From: Halotalea alkalilenta DSM 17697
Lineage (GTDB): Bacteria; Pseudomonadota; Gammaproteobacteria; Pseudomonadales; Halomonadaceae
DNA length: 64,000 nt
Assembly: GCF_000621205.1 (NCBI RefSeq)
Contig: NZ_JHYY01000026.1
Location: 1 to 64,000 of the forward strand
Direction of reading: 5' to 3'
Below are positions 8,957 to 18,613 of this stretch, in pieces. A program made the position numbers and the translations under genes. The notes under the pieces were generated by a model, which had not been told where the DNA came from, made no database searches, and worked only from the letters and a program-made list of their open reading frames with translations. How positions within the stretch are numbered: the stretch's first letter is position 1; each line of letters opens with the position of its first letter.

Positions 8957-9595
8957 TCAGGGGGCCCAGGCGACGAAGTTGGCCAGCAGGCGCAGGCCCA
9001 TTGCCGCACTCTTCTCGGGGTGGAACTGAACGGCGAAAGTGGCGTCGCGCCCGGTCGCCACATGGGCGACGACGTCACCGTAGCGCACCGTGCCGAACAC
9101 TTCGGCATCGTGCGACGCCGCGACGTAGTAACTGTGCACGAAATAGAACCGGTCACCGGTGGGGATGCCCTCCCACAGCGGGTGCATATGGTGTTGCTCG
9201 ACCCGGTTCCAGCCCATGTGAGGTACCTTGAGTCGCTCGCCTTGCTCGATCATGTCGGCGGGAAAGCGCTTGACCTCCCCCTCGAGGTAACCCAAGCAGC
9301 GAACGCCGCCGTTCTCCTCGCTCTTTTCCATCAGCATCTGCTGGCCGACGCAGATGCCGAGCAGCGGCTTGTCGCCATCCGCCAGCAGCGCCTTGACCAG
9401 CCCGGTGAGCTCCGTGCGCTCTAGCTCGCCGATGCAGTCGCGGATAGCGCCCTGGCCGGGCAGCACCACGCGAGTGGCGCCCTTGATCGCGCGGGGATCA
9501 CGGGTGATCGCGACACGTTCCTCGGTGACGTGCTCGAGCGCCTTCGCTACCGAGTGCAGGTTGCCCATGCCGTAGTCGATCACTGCAATGGTCAT
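8957..9595 (-). CDS. hisH: Imidazole glycerol phosphate synthase, glutaminase subunit
   Basis: The 212-residue class I glutaminase supplies ammonia to HisF. The triad is intact: Cys82 in [10 protein letters not shown], with His and Glu in VQFHPEKS near the C-terminus. The N-terminal [10 protein letters not shown] motif is typical of HisH. It follows hisB by 63 nt and precedes hisA by 95 nt. Confidence 0.97.
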   Translation of the reverse strand: MTIAVIDYGMGNLHSVAKALEHVTEERVAITRDPRAIKGATRVVLPGQGAIRDCIGELERTELTGLVKALLADGDKPLLGICVGQQMLMEKSEENGGVRCLGYLEGEVKRFPADMIEQGERLKVPHMGWNRVEQHHMHPLWEGIPTGDRFYFVHSYYVAASHDAEVFGTVRYGDVVAHVATGRDATFAVQFHPEKSAAMGLRLLANFVAWAP

Positions 9596-9658
9596 TGAGG
9601 CCTCGTCTATCGATGTGAGGGGCCGGTACGTCGGCGCCCGCGGAGTCTGCTGCGATAC

Positions 9659-10282
9659 TCAGAGAGTACCCTTGGTCGAGGCGATGCGCCCGCCCATGCG
9701 TGGATCGAAGGCGACCGCCTGGCGTACCGCGCGGCCGAAAGCCTTGAATATCGTCTCGACCTGGTGGTGTGCGTTCACACCCTTGAGGTTGTCGATATGC
9801 AGCGTGGCGGCGGCTTGGTTGGCGAATCCCTGGAAGAATTCGCTGACCAGCTGGGTCTCGAAGCGCCCGATGGTGGCACGGGTGAAGTCCGCCGTCATGA
9901 ACAGCCCCGGGCGACCGGAGAAATCGATCACCACGCGTGAGAGCGCCTCGTCGAGCGGTACATAGGCATGGCCGTAGCGTTGGATGCCGCGCTTGTCGCC
10001 GAGGGCCTGGCGAAACGCCTGTCCGAGAGCGATGCCCACGTCTTCGACGGTGTGATGGTCGTCGACCTCGAGATCGCCATCGCAGCGGATGGTGAGATCG
10101 AGCTGGCCGTGCCGTGCCACCTGATCCAGCATGTGCTCGAAGAAGGGCACACCGGTCTGGACGTCCAGCCGGCCCTCCCCGTCGAGATCGATGCTGACTT
10201 CGATGCGGGTTTCGGCGGTATCCCGCTTGACGGTAGCGGTGCGGCGCGCGGCTGGTGCGCCGGCGGCGGGTAGATCGGTCAT
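9659..10282 (-). CDS. hisB: Imidazoleglycerol-phosphate dehydratase
   Basis: The 207-residue manganese enzyme dehydrates IGP to imidazole-acetol phosphate. It has two homologous halves with the metal-binding motifs [37 protein letters not shown] and [14 protein letters not shown]. It is the monofunctional dehydratase, without the N-terminal phosphatase of enteric HisB. The ATG at 10282 is chosen because GGAAAG lies 6 nt upstream. A longer form to 10351 has no family support. It opens the hisBHAF operon. Confidence 0.95.
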   Translation of the reverse strand: MTDLPAAGAPAARRTATVKRDTAETRIEVSIDLDGEGRLDVQTGVPFFEHMLDQVARHGQLDLTIRCDGDLEVDDHHTVEDVGIALGQAFRQALGDKRGIQRYGHAYVPLDEALSRVVIDFSGRPGLFMTADFTRATIGRFETQLVSEFFQGFANQAAATLHIDNLKGVNAHHQVETIFKAFGRAVRQAVAFDPRMGGRIASTKGTL

Positions 10283-10381
10283 GTGAGGCTTTCCGGTGAT
10301 GGGGCCCAGGTCGCTAAGGCGACTCTGTATGAGCGGCGCATCCGGCGCCAAGGGCCGGAACGAACGGAATCTATGCCCGGC

Positions 10382-10411
10382 ATTATAGAGAACCGCCAGC
10401 CACGTTCGCTA
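10382..10411 (-). promoter_or_regulatory. Candidate hisB promoter
   Basis: A perfect -10 TATAAT lies at 10382-10387 on the minus strand, about 100 nt upstream of the hisB start. The -35 region at 10405-10411 is a poor match, so activation or a weak promoter is possible. Confidence 0.45.
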
Positions 10412-10459
10412 CACTGCATGGACACCTAAGGGCGTTGAAAAAGAGGCGATCCCGAGATG

Positions 10460-10483
10460 TCGAACAGTGTTCGATAAGTTATC
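10460..10483. promoter_or_regulatory. Twin palindromes upstream of asmA
   Basis: TCGAACAGTGTTCGA (perfect arms, one-base centre) is followed directly by GATAAGTTATC (perfect, one-base centre). The pair lies about 95 nt before the asmA start, where an operator would sit. The binding protein is unknown. Confidence 0.4.
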
Positions 10484-10576
10484 ATCACTGCTACCGCTCG
10501 GTAGGCGAGCGGGGCCGGCCCTGCGCGGGGTTGCGTGTTCGAGGAGCATCGTGCTCGAGTCGTCTTGGGGGATGCA

Positions 10577-12988
10577 ATGAAAGGTCTGTTTCGAGCTCTG
10601 CTCGCCGCCGTAGGTGTCATCGCGCTCGTAGTAGTGGGCGGTGTGATCTACGCCACGACCTTCTTCGACCCCAATGACCTGAAACCGCGCCTGATCGAGG
10701 CCGCCAAGCAGCGTACCGGTCTGGACGTCGCCCTCGATGGGCCGATCTCCTGGACCTTCTATCCGCGTCTAGGCGTTACCGTCGAAGACGTGACCGTCCG
10801 GCTGCCCGATCAGCCGGCCGACAGCATCCCCTTCGCTGCCCTCGACCGTGCCGATGTGAAGGTGCGTTTCGCCCCTCTGCTTGCCGGAGACATCTCGATC
10901 GACGGCGTGGTGGTCGACGGACTGAGTCTCGAGCTGGAGCGCGACGATAGCGGACGCGGCAACTGGCAGGCGATCGCTGACCATTTCGCTGATCCGGTGG
11001 CCAGCGCCGAGCCGCCGGTCGAGGTCGCTCCCGCCCAGCGCCTGAGCGACGATGATTGGTTCTCCCAAGTCGACACCGGCGAGCGCAGCAGTGCTCCCAG
11101 AACGCCTGCCGAGCGGCCACTGGCTGTCGATATCTCCACCGTGCAGGTCACCCAGGGGCGGGTTCACTACGTCGATCACTACCTTTACCAAGGCAGCGAT
11201 CGTCCGCCCCTGGACATACGACTCGACAACCTGCGCTTCAATGGCTCGAACGTGGCTCCGGGGCATTTCTTTCCCATCGAGCTTGCTTTCGAGCTGAATA
11301 GCCAGGCGCCAGAGCTGAGCAGCCAAGTCACGCTCAACGCCAGGGTCAAGGGGGATCCAGGGCGCGGCCTCTATGCAGTGGAGAGCCTCGCCCTCGGTAC
11401 CAACTCGTCGATCCCAGCGCTCGGCCCCGAGCGCAGCCAGCGACTCGATTTGACCCTGCCGAGCCTAGAGATCGCACTGGATCGGGGACGCTACCGTGCC
11501 AGCGGTGTGAGCTTCAATGGTGAACTCCATCCCCAAGCGTTCGATGGGAACGCACTGCCGCTGCGCCTTGGCTTCGACCTCGACGCCGATATGCTGGAAC
11601 AGAGCGTTCGACTGGACGCCCTGCAGCTCGATAGCGCAAGCCAGCTGAAGCTCAGTGGTTCGCTTCTGATCGAGTCGCTGTTCGACACTCCTCGATACCA
11701 GGGACTGCTCGCTTTGGCCGACGGCAGCTTGCGTGGCTGGCTGGCCGATCGAGGGGTGGGCCTCGAGAGTATGGCTGGCGATCAAGCGCTGAACGAGGTC
11801 GGCTTCGACGCCGCATTGAGCGGTGAAGGCTCGCGGCTGACGCTGAGCGATCTCCAGGCGCGTATCGATGGCCAGACACTCGAGGGAATGCTGGCGGTGG
11901 GTTTCGATATACGCGCGCTCGACTTCGACTTGCGTTCCCCCTCGCTCGATCTGGACCCCTATCTGCCACCGCGAGAAGCGTTCGAGCAGGATGCCGCTGC
12001 AGGACGAAGTGGTGGTTGGCTGATTTCCCGCGCCTTCGCCGAAGGCGACGCCACCGCGATCACGCCGCTGCCGTCTTTCGATGCTTTGAACGAGAGCGCC
12101 ATCGATGGACGGCTCGCCATCGACCGGCTCAAGCTGCGGGGAGTGGATTTCGACCAGGCTTCGCTGCGCTTCACCAACGATCATGGCCAACTGGCGCTAC
12201 AGCACTTCAGCGCCGGGCTCTATGGCGGTCGGATCAGCGCGACCGGCAGTGCCGACCTGCGCCAGTCGCCGATCAGCCTCGATCTTTCTCCACAGGTCGA
12301 GGGTGTGGCGCTCGAGCCGATATTGAGTGCCTACTCGAATGAGAGCGACCAGCGCTTCGCTGGTAATCTGCAGGCTCAGGCGCAGCTCGCGACCCAGGCC
12401 GACAGCGTCGAAGCACTGCTCGGCAATCTCTCCGGGCAAGGTCGCATTGCCATCGTCGACGGCCGCCTGCGGGGCGTCGATGTGCCCGGGCAGATCTGCA
12501 GCGCCGCCGCGACGCTCTCCGCCAGCCAGCCGAGCCGCGAGCCGCAGAGCGACACCCCGATCGAGCGGTTGGAAGGGACCTTCACCATCGATCACGGCGT
12601 CGTCCATAGCGACGATCTCGAGGGAGCGGTACCGGGATTGGGGCTCACTGGCGCGGGGCAGAGCGATCTCGCCGCCCACCGCTTCGATGTGCTGTTCCAT
12701 GCCGGGTTCGTCGATGATCCGACCCAGCGCGCCTGCGGTGTTTCGGCCCAGCTCTCGCGGATCAGGCTGCCGCTGCGCTGCGAGGGCGAGTATGCTGGAG
12801 CGCCGGGGGAGTGGTGCCGGTTCGATCAGGTCGCGTTCGCCGAGGAGCTCGAGCGGGGCGGGCGAGAGGCGTTGAAGCAGCATCTCAATGACGTCCTCGA
12901 AGGTGACATCGGCGCTCGGATCGATGATGCCCTTGGCACCCAGGACGGACAGCGCGTGCGTGATGTATTGAGGGGGTTGTTCAATTGA
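10577..12988 (+). CDS. asmA: AsmA-family outer-membrane homeostasis protein
   Basis: The 803-residue protein has one N-terminal membrane helix (residues 3-25) followed by a long periplasmic beta-rich part with AsmA-type ends: an N-terminal [19 protein letters not shown] segment and C-terminal [16 protein letters not shown] repeats. AsmA proteins are related to VPS13-type bridge proteins and are thought to support phospholipid transport to the outer membrane. The ATG at 10577 follows GGGGGA. An earlier in-frame ATG at 10535 lacks a site. The stop overlaps the mutY start, so the two are co-translated. Confidence 0.85.
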   Translation: MKGLFRALLAAVGVIALVVVGGVIYATTFFDPNDLKPRLIEAAKQRTGLDVALDGPISWTFYPRLGVTVEDVTVRLPDQPADSIPFAALDRADVKVRFAPLLAGDISIDGVVVDGLSLELERDDSGRGNWQAIADHFADPVASAEPPVEVAPAQRLSDDDWFSQVDTGERSSAPRTPAERPLAVDISTVQVTQGRVHYVDHYLYQGSDRPPLDIRLDNLRFNGSNVAPGHFFPIELAFELNSQAPELSSQVTLNARVKGDPGRGLYAVESLALGTNSSIPALGPERSQRLDLTLPSLEIALDRGRYRASGVSFNGELHPQAFDGNALPLRLGFDLDADMLEQSVRLDALQLDSASQLKLSGSLLIESLFDTPRYQGLLALADGSLRGWLADRGVGLESMAGDQALNEVGFDAALSGEGSRLTLSDLQARIDGQTLEGMLAVGFDIRALDFDLRSPSLDLDPYLPPREAFEQDAAAGRSGGWLISRAFAEGDATAITPLPSFDALNESAIDGRLAIDRLKLRGVDFDQASLRFTNDHGQLALQHFSAGLYGGRISATGSADLRQSPISLDLSPQVEGVALEPILSAYSNESDQRFAGNLQAQAQLATQADSVEALLGNLSGQGRIAIVDGRLRGVDVPGQICSAAATLSASQPSREPQSDTPIERLEGTFTIDHGVVHSDDLEGAVPGLGLTGAGQSDLAAHRFDVLFHAGFVDDPTQRACGVSAQLSRIRLPLRCEGEYAGAPGEWCRFDQVAFAEELERGGREALKQHLNDVLEGDIGARIDDALGTQDGQRVRDVLRGLFN

Positions 12989-14094
12989 TCGAAGCATCCC
13001 TCGACGCCGTTTCGAGGCGCTCGGCCCCGGCTTCTGAAAGCGAGCTCTCGCCCGAATGGTTCCAGCGCCGGGTGCTCGATTGGTTCGACCACAACGGACG
13101 CACTCACCTGCCCTGGCAGCGCGAGCAGACACCCTACCGGGTGTGGGTCTCGGAGATCATGCTCCAGCAGACCCAGGTTGCCACCGTGATCGGCTATTTC
13201 GAGCGTTTCATGGCGCGCTTTCCCGATGTCTTCGCCCTCGCCAGCGCTCCGATCGATGAAGTGCTGCACTTGTGGACCGGACTCGGCTACTACGCCCGCG
13301 CGCGTAACTTGCATCGAGCCGCGAAGATCGTCGTGGACCAGCATGGCGGCCAGTTCCCGGTCGAGAGCGTCGAAGCGCTCGCCGAGCTGCCCGGCATCGG
13401 GCGCTCGACCGCAGGCGCGGTGATCAGCCTTTCAGGTAACGGCCGGGCAGCGATCCTCGATGGCAACGTCAAGCGCGTGCTCAGCCGCTTCCATGCCGTC
13501 GAAGGCTGGCCTGGCCGGCCCGCGGTCGAGCGCAGGCTGTGGGAACTCGCTGAGCGTTACACGCCTCAGCAGCGGGTCGGTGACTACACCCAGGTGATGA
13601 TGGATATCGGTGCCACCCTGTGCACTCGGACCAAGCCTGCCTGTCTGCTCTGCCCGCTCGAGGATCACTGCGAGGCCCATCGCCGTGGCGAGGAGACCCG
13701 CTTCCCCGAGTCCAAACCTCGCAAGGCGGTACCGCGCCGGCACTCCCGCATGCTGCTGCTATGCAGCGATGACGGCCGCGTGCTGCTCGAACGTCGGCCG
13801 GCGAGCGGACTCTGGGGCGGGCTCTGGGGGCTGCCCCAGTTCGATGACGAGGAGCAGCTCGACGACTGGCTCGATACCTACGCTCCACGGGCCGAGCGCG
13901 CGCCCGAATGGGCGCCCTTCATTCACGTCTTCACCCATTTCCAGCTCGAGATCCTGCCCACCCCGGCCAAGGTCGCGACACCCCCATACGGGATCGCCGA
14001 CGACGAGCGCCGCTGGATCGACCCGCAGGATCTCTCCGGCATCGGCCTCGCCGCGCCGGTCAAGAAGCTGCTCGAACGATTGAGCCGCGATTGA
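12985..14094 (+). CDS. mutY: A/G-specific adenine glycosylase
   Basis: The 369-residue enzyme removes adenine opposite 8-oxoguanine. The HhH-GPD domain carries Glu57 in [10 protein letters not shown] and catalytic Asp in [10 protein letters not shown]. The iron-sulphur cluster cysteines are in [17 protein letters not shown], and the C-terminal part is the Nudix-like 8-oxoG recognition domain ([12 protein letters not shown]). The start is TTG, overlapping the asmA stop as TTGA, with a GAGGGGG site upstream. yggX follows, as is usual in gammaproteobacteria. Confidence 0.95.
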   Translation: MIEASLDAVSRRSAPASESELSPEWFQRRVLDWFDHNGRTHLPWQREQTPYRVWVSEIMLQQTQVATVIGYFERFMARFPDVFALASAPIDEVLHLWTGLGYYARARNLHRAAKIVVDQHGGQFPVESVEALAELPGIGRSTAGAVISLSGNGRAAILDGNVKRVLSRFHAVEGWPGRPAVERRLWELAERYTPQQRVGDYTQVMMDIGATLCTRTKPACLLCPLEDHCEAHRRGEETRFPESKPRKAVPRRHSRMLLLCSDDGRVLLERRPASGLWGGLWGLPQFDDEEQLDDWLDTYAPRAERAPEWAPFIHVFTHFQLEILPTPAKVATPPYGIADDERRWIDPQDLSGIGLAAPVKKLLERLSRD

Positions 14095-14177
14095 ACCTGA
14101 GACACACCGCCCCCACCTAGGACCGTACGGGCTGTGACGAGAGCACGGCCGTCTTTTCCCGACCGCAAGAGCGAGCC

Positions 14178-14450
14178 ATGGCGAACACCGTATTCTGTCG
14201 CAAGTACCAGCAAGAGCTGCCCGCGCTCACCATGCCCCCACTGCCCGGCGCCAAGGGCCAGGAGATCCAGGCCAGCGTTTCCCAGCAGGCCTGGAACGAG
14301 TGGCAGGCATTGCAAACGCGCCTGATCAACGAAAAGCATCTCAACCTGCTCGACCCCGCGACCCGCCGCTACCTGATGGAGCAGCTCGAACTGTTCCTCG
14401 ACAACCAGCCCACCGACACCGCCCAAGGCTACGTTCCCCCCAGCGAATGA
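14178..14450 (+). CDS. yggX: Probable Fe(2+)-trafficking protein
   Basis: The 90-residue cytoplasmic protein matches YggX throughout, with the conserved Cys7 in NTVFCRKY, the LPGAKGQEI segment, WNEWQALQTRLINEKHLN and MEQLELFL. The family protects iron-sulphur proteins from oxidative damage. Its place directly after mutY is the standard arrangement. Confidence 0.95.
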   Translation: MANTVFCRKYQQELPALTMPPLPGAKGQEIQASVSQQAWNEWQALQTRLINEKHLNLLDPATRRYLMEQLELFLDNQPTDTAQGYVPPSE

Positions 14451-14498
14451 GACGCACACCCCAGGCCTGACCCAGGACCAAATATTTTCGGCAAGTGC

Positions 14499-14528
14499 TT
14501 GACCATGGGGAGGATATCCGTTTAAATA
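14499..14528 (+). promoter_or_regulatory. Promoter of the tRNA-Phe/Gln/Thr cluster
   Basis: The -35 TTGACC (14499-14504) and -10 TTAAAT/TAAATA (14522-14528) are 17-18 nt apart. They are followed by the GC-rich discriminator CGCGCC typical of stable-RNA promoters under stringent control. The first tRNA begins 16 nt later. Confidence 0.75.
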
Positions 14529-14544
14529 CGCGCCGTTGGCAAGG

Positions 14545-14620
14545 GGCCAGATAGCTCAGTTGGTAGAGCAGGGGATTGAAAATCCCCGTGTCGGCGGTTC
14601 GATTCCGTCTCTGGCCACCA
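14545..14620 (+). tRNA. tRNA-Phe (GAA)
   Basis: The 76-nt cloverleaf has acceptor ggccaga, D-arm agctcagttggtagagca, anticodon GAA, T-loop ggttcgattcc and an encoded CCA end. Confidence 0.97.
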
Positions 14621-14629
14621 CTTCTTCGA

Positions 14630-14704
14630 TGGGGTATCGCCAAGTGGTAAGGCACCGGTTTTTGGTACCGGCATTCCCAGGTTCGAATCCTGGTACCCCA
14701 GCCA
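14630..14704 (+). tRNA. tRNA-Gln (TTG)
   Basis: The 75-nt cloverleaf has acceptor tggggta / taccccag, anticodon TTG in ttTTGgt, T-loop ggttcgaatcc and an encoded CCA. Confidence 0.96.
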
Positions 14705-14740
14705 CCCCGATCCGGAATTCCGACTCGAGCACCACGTAAA

Positions 14741-14816
<76 letters not shown>

Positions 14817-14857
14817 TCCGAAAGCTAGTAAATTCAAGCAGTTGCAGCAAAGAACAT

Positions 14858-14879
14858 GCCGCCTTCGGGGCGGTTTTTT
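14858..14879 (+). terminator. Terminator of the tRNA cluster
   Basis: The stem gccgcc / ggcgg(t) with a ttcgg loop is followed by six T. It is a rho-independent terminator 42 nt after tRNA-Thr. Confidence 0.9.
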
Positions 14880-14901
14880 CGTTTCTGCGTAGATTGTTGC
14901 T

Positions 14902-15480
14902 TCATTTGTGCGTTTCCGAGATCGGCACGACCGGCAAACTCAAGTCGTAAACGTCCATCATCGCTGGTGACCGATGACCGGCTGCATCCTGTTTGTCGTG
15001 CCTATTTCCTTCGGTATACGTGATCCCTCTGCGCTTTAAATCATGCAGTCCAAAGCGGTCTTCGATGTCGATCGCACCGTCCTCTATGGCGTTGTGAATG
15101 AAGCGTTGCCAGGCGCTATCGAACGAGCTTTTCTGCAGCGCATCGCCGTTTCTCGAAATGATCAATGGCCGCCGAGCTGGATTGAGAGGGACGGCCCGGC
15201 CGCGCTTTTCCCAGATGTTCGCTCTGCGCTGAACTGCTGCTTCCCACGCCGCCTGAAGCCGGGGAGTCCATGCGACGATGTTGTCACGTGATCCCTTGCG
15301 GCGATTGGTCTTGAGGCCTTCGGGAATGGCGTTGGCATCGGTCATTGTCAGCACCTCGATACCGCGCAGATGTAAGTTGACCAGCACGCGGATGAACTGG
15401 AGCTTGCCCAATGGGGCGTTGTCTTCTGTGCTGGCCTCGACCGAGCCCACGTGGCTGCGCTGGTGCAGCAGGGTGGTCAT
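14902..15480 (-). pseudogene. Truncated phage integrase (tyrosine recombinase), catalytic half
   Basis: Only about 190 residues of the C-terminal catalytic domain remain. Recognisable are the first Arg in NLHLRGIEVLTMTD, the KTNRRKGSRDNIV strand, HDLKRRG (His-x-x-Arg), AAGHRS and the nucleophile Tyr in MDVYDLS. The arm-binding and core-binding domains are missing, so it is unlikely to work alone. It lies behind tRNA-Thr in the orientation expected for a tRNA-integrated prophage. Its reading frame overlaps the hicB stop by ATGA, apparently a by-product of the truncation. Confidence 0.8.
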
Positions 15481-15881
15481 TCGTGTCCCAGCTTCTCGAG
15501 CGCGGCGCTTGCGAGAAATGCCGAACGGCTCTTGATGCCATGCACCGAGACATAGCTATCGATGCGGCGGATCACGATGCCGGGCAAGGTCACGTTGACT
15601 TTCTCGGTCTTGCCCAAGTAGGGGGTGACGTCGATATCGACGATGCCCCATCCCCATCCGGCGAATTCCGGATCCTGGCGAAGCTTTTCGATGCGGCTGG
15701 GCATCGGGATATCCTTACCAGCGGCGGCGAGCTCCCCGAGCTGAATATGGGCCACCTCGACGACCATCTCGTAGGCCTCCTCGATGGTATCTCCGGCGGT
15801 GATGGCGCTGGGAATGTCGGGAATCACCATGCCGGTGGCGTGGGTGTCGTCTCCCCAATCGATCGCTACTGGATAACGCAT
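15477..15881 (-). CDS. hicB: HicB-type antitoxin
   Basis: The 134-residue protein has the HicB partial RNase-H-like fold at the N-terminus (RYPVAIDWGDDTHATGMVIPDIPSAITAGDT) and a C-terminal ribbon-helix-helix-like DNA-binding part (VTLPGIVIRRIDSYVSVHG). HicB binds and inactivates HicA and represses the operon. It follows hicA by 26 nt. Confidence 0.9.
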   Translation of the reverse strand: MRYPVAIDWGDDTHATGMVIPDIPSAITAGDTIEEAYEMVVEVAHIQLGELAAAGKDIPMPSRIEKLRQDPEFAGWGWGIVDIDVTPYLGKTEKVNVTLPGIVIRRIDSYVSVHGIKSRSAFLASAALEKLGHE

Positions 15882-15907
15882 ATGTTTCTCCTTGGCGGTG
15901 GCTGGGG

Positions 15908-16090
15908 CTACAGGAGCCCCGCGCTTTTCCTGATGCTGCGAACCGTGCCTATTTTCAGGTCTTTCTTGGGATGAGGACCAGGGACCGATCCTGGCAGTGT
16001 CAGATGCTTGAAAACATGATGGCTGCCTCTGATCCTGTCTAACTTCCAGCCTGCGGCTTCCAGTTCATCGATCAGATCGGCGCTTTTCAC
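15908..16090 (-). CDS. hicA: HicA-type mRNA interferase toxin
   Basis: The 60-residue dsRBD-like toxin KSADLIDELEAAGWKLD... has the catalytic His in GSHHVFKH and the family end HPKKDLKIGTVRSIRKSAGL. HicA cleaves mRNA when not bound by HicB. The GTG start at 16090 is preferred because GGAG lies a few nt upstream and matches family length. A longer reading to 16180 would run through the inverted repeat. Confidence 0.9.
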   Translation of the reverse strand: MKSADLIDELEAAGWKLDRIRGSHHVFKHLTLPGSVPGPHPKKDLKIGTVRSIRKSAGLL

Positions 16091-16120
16091 CTCCCGCTCC
16101 TTTGTCAAATTCGATGGCGA

Positions 16121-16177
16121 AATCATAACCCCAGGGGCACCTTTCGCAATCGGAAAGGTGTCTCTGGGGTTATGATT
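16121..16177. promoter_or_regulatory. 57-bp near-perfect inverted repeat upstream of hicA
   Basis: Two 25-nt arms (16121-16145 and 16153-16177) pair with only two mismatches around the 7-nt loop gcaatcg. The arms begin aatcataaccccag. It lies 31 nt before the hicA start and abuts the stop region of the phage gpD remnant. It may be the HicB operator, a terminator or relic ends of a small mobile element. Confidence 0.7.
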
Positions 16178-16374
16178 CATTCGTCCTCGTCACCGTTCCT
16201 TGAAACCGCTGCACCATCCGTCTCGCATTTGAGGTCAGTGACTAGCCCGCTATTGCTGAGTGAGTGGGTCACTTCGGTGACGATCCAGGCGGTGGCGTCG
16301 ATCTCGGGCTTGTAGCCGGCCACGCGCACCGGGGTTTCGACGGTGATGTCGGGGCGGCCGACAGTGAGTGTCAA
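16177..16374 (-). pseudogene. Phage late-control protein D, C-terminal remnant
   Basis: About 65 residues match the C-terminus of P2 gpD-type baseplate proteins: [17 protein letters not shown], then GYKPEIDATAWIVTEVTHSL. The rest of the gene is gone. It is a trace of a P2-like prophage that was probably integrated at tRNA-Thr with the nearby integrase. Confidence 0.7.
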
Positions 16375-16505
16375 GGTCTGCTCAGCGGCGCCGAGCTAGG
16401 GGCGGTCGCGATCAGTCCGGTCACGCTGGTCGAGATGGTGCGGATGGTGCGCGATCCCTCGGAGACCTCGAGGACGCGGACGCGATGATGATAGCTATCG
16501 GCCAT
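16371..16505 (-). pseudogene. Phage tail sheath, N-terminal remnant
   Basis: The ATG at 16505 opens a 44-codon frame beginning [20 protein letters not shown], typical of the N-terminus of P2 FI-type contractile tail sheaths. The frame ends at 16371 where the gpD remnant begins in another frame. A deletion of several kilobases has fused the two tail genes. Confidence 0.7.
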
Positions 16506-16741
16506 GTTCGATTCTGGGTAGTGGGCGGGCGATACGGTGCGTGGCAGCGCCGCTAGACCGGGTCAGGGTGCGGGGTCGGGAAGGGTGGGACGAGCAGTTG
16601 GCGTTGTGAAACTCGCCATTACGCAGTGACCCGCGAGCCGTCGGTGATGATGACAGGCTTCATCGCTCTACTGTCATTGACACCTGTAACGTTACGGATT
16701 ACGGTGATCTTGCCCTATCACGGAGCAGGTAGATCAATGCG

Positions 16742-17020
16742 ATGATCAAGAAGATCAAGCACAAGGGGCTCAAGCGGCTTTTCGAGAAGGGCGAGACTCA
16801 GGGCGTGCAGCCCCACCATGTCGAAGACTTGGAGGATATCTTGAGTGCACTGGACGCGGCGATCGAACCAGGAGATATGAATTTGCCCGGTCTCGATTTC
16901 CCCCCGCTGATAGGCAATCGTAAGGGGTTCTACTCGGTACACGTGAATGGCAATTGGGTGGTGACCTTCACCTTCGACGGCAATGACGCCGACCAAGTGA
17001 ACTACGAGGACTATCACTGA
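16742..17020 (+). CDS. higB: HigB-type toxin (RelE/ParE superfamily)
   Basis: The 92-residue protein matches HigB: KHKGLKRLFEKGE, the central FPPLIGNRKGFYSVHVNGNWVV segment and a C-terminal VNYEDYH. HigB is a ribosome-dependent mRNA interferase. The toxin-first order and the antitoxin 87 nt downstream are typical of higBA. Confidence 0.92.
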   Translation: MIKKIKHKGLKRLFEKGETQGVQPHHVEDLEDILSALDAAIEPGDMNLPGLDFPPLIGNRKGFYSVHVNGNWVVTFTFDGNDADQVNYEDYH

Positions 17021-17107
17021 GCGAATCAAGTATCTCCGGGGGTGCGAACACGATGCTCAGCCCCGGAGGTATCGGCCACCGGGATAGTCGAAGACGAGGA
17101 AGTTGAT

Positions 17108-17395
17108 ATGGCAATGAAGAATCCCCCGCATCCTGGTCGGCTGCTGCGCCGCCGGATCGTCCCCGCGCTAGGTTTGAGTGTGACCGAGTTGGCCAACAAA
17201 CTGGACATGTCGCGCAACTCGGTTTCGCGAGTGCTGAACGAGCATGCCGCGATTTCGCCAGACTTCGCGGTACGTCTCGAGCATGGCGGGATCGGCAATG
17301 CTCGCCACTGGATGATGATGCAGACTCAGTATGATCTCGCTCAGGCGGAAGCCCGTGAACAGAACCATATCGAGCGATTTGCAGAGGCGTCCTGA
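17108..17395 (+). CDS. higA: HigA-type antitoxin
   Basis: The 95-residue XRE-type helix-turn-helix protein begins MAMKNPPHPGRLLRRRIVP and has the HTH in LSVTELANKLDMSRNSVSRV. HigA neutralises HigB and represses the operon. The ATG at 17108 follows GAGGAAG and fits family length. Confidence 0.92.
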   Translation: MAMKNPPHPGRLLRRRIVPALGLSVTELANKLDMSRNSVSRVLNEHAAISPDFAVRLEHGGIGNARHWMMMQTQYDLAQAEAREQNHIERFAEAS

Positions 17396-17429
17396 GTCGC
17401 TCCATCACTCCTCCCCGGCTCGGGTGGCA

Positions 17430-18606
17430 GCGCACCGACCATCGTGGGTCTGGCCAGTTCCGGCTGGACGCCGCGCACACTGGTCACGAACTTCGATAAT
17501 TACTGGTCCGTCGTCGGCAATATCGGGACGAAGTTAGGAGGGTGCAGAGCGCGGAAAGATCGTGACCCTGGATCTCGGTGATGCCGAGCCGACGTTCACT
17601 GACTTGATCGTCGAGAAGGAGGCGATCCTCAACGACGCATCGCTGCTCGGCGGCAGGCTCATCGTCTCCTACCTGGTCGATGCGAAGACGCAGGTGGAAA
17701 GCTACAGGCTCGATGGATTCTCCGGCATCGTCTTGGCGCTACCTGGCATCGGCAGCGCCAGGGGTCTGCGCGGCCGAGCGACGGACGATGAGGCGTTCTT
17801 CGTCTTTACCAACCACAATGCGCCGACCACGATCTATCGCCACGACGTGGCCACCAACACAAGCTCAGTATGGGCGCAGCCGAAGATCGCCGTCGATCTC
17901 GATCGGATCGTCGTCGAGCAGCGCTTCTATGCCTCGAAGGACGGCGCCAAGGTGTCGATGTTCATCGTCCGGCGCGAGGATACCACTAGACCCGCCGCAA
18001 CCCTGCTGTACGGCTACGGTGGCTTTGGAATCAGCGCTATCCCGATCTATTCGCCTGCCCAGTTGGCATGGATGGAGCCGGGTGGTGTCGTGGCCGTCGC
18101 CAACATCCGCGGCGGTGGCGAATACGGCAAGGGCTAGCGTGACGGCGGGCGTCTGCTCGACAAGCAGAACAGCTTCGACGATTTCATCGCCGCTGGCGAG
18201 TATCTGCGGGCCGAAGGGATCGCCTCATCCGATGGGCTTGCGATCCAAGGCGAGTCCAATGGCGGGCTACTGGTCGGTGCCGTGGTCAACCAGCGGCCGG
18301 ATCTCTTTGCCGCCGCGCCTCCCGGCGTCGGCGTGATGGATATGCTGCGTTTCGACCGCTTCACCGGCGGTCGGCTATGGATCAGTGAATTCGGCGATCC
18401 GGCGCAAGAGGCGGATTTTCGCAACCTGCTGGGCTATTCGCCCTATCACAACATCCGCATCGGCAAGGCTTATCCCGCCATCCTGGTGACGACGGCCGAT
18501 ACGGATGATCGCGTCGTGCCTGCCCACAGCTTCAAGTATCTCGCCGCACTCCAGGCCACCGACATGTGGGCCTTCGCCGCCCATTGGACGGGGCTGGCGT
18601 TGAGGA
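17430..18606 (+). pseudogene. Prolyl oligopeptidase family pseudogene
   Basis: Parts of an S9A peptidase can be followed in different frames: a beta-propeller fragment (NFDNYWSVVGNIG) near 17480, then a frame from 17562 ending at a TAG at 18135 where the family has Trp (GKAW). The frame continues with the catalytic Ser in GESNGG, the Asp region [13 protein letters not shown] and a C-terminal [12 protein letters not shown]. The segment with the catalytic His between ALQAT and DMWAF is deleted, and the N-terminus is missing. It cannot be active. Confidence 0.85.
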
Positions 18607-18613
18607 GGGTGGA

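Noticed and set aside
10460..10474. LexA (SOS) box upstream of asmA
   Set aside because: It resembles the Gram-positive CGAAC-N4-GTTCG box but has a 3-nt centre and does not fit the CTGT-N8-ACAG box of gammaproteobacteria.
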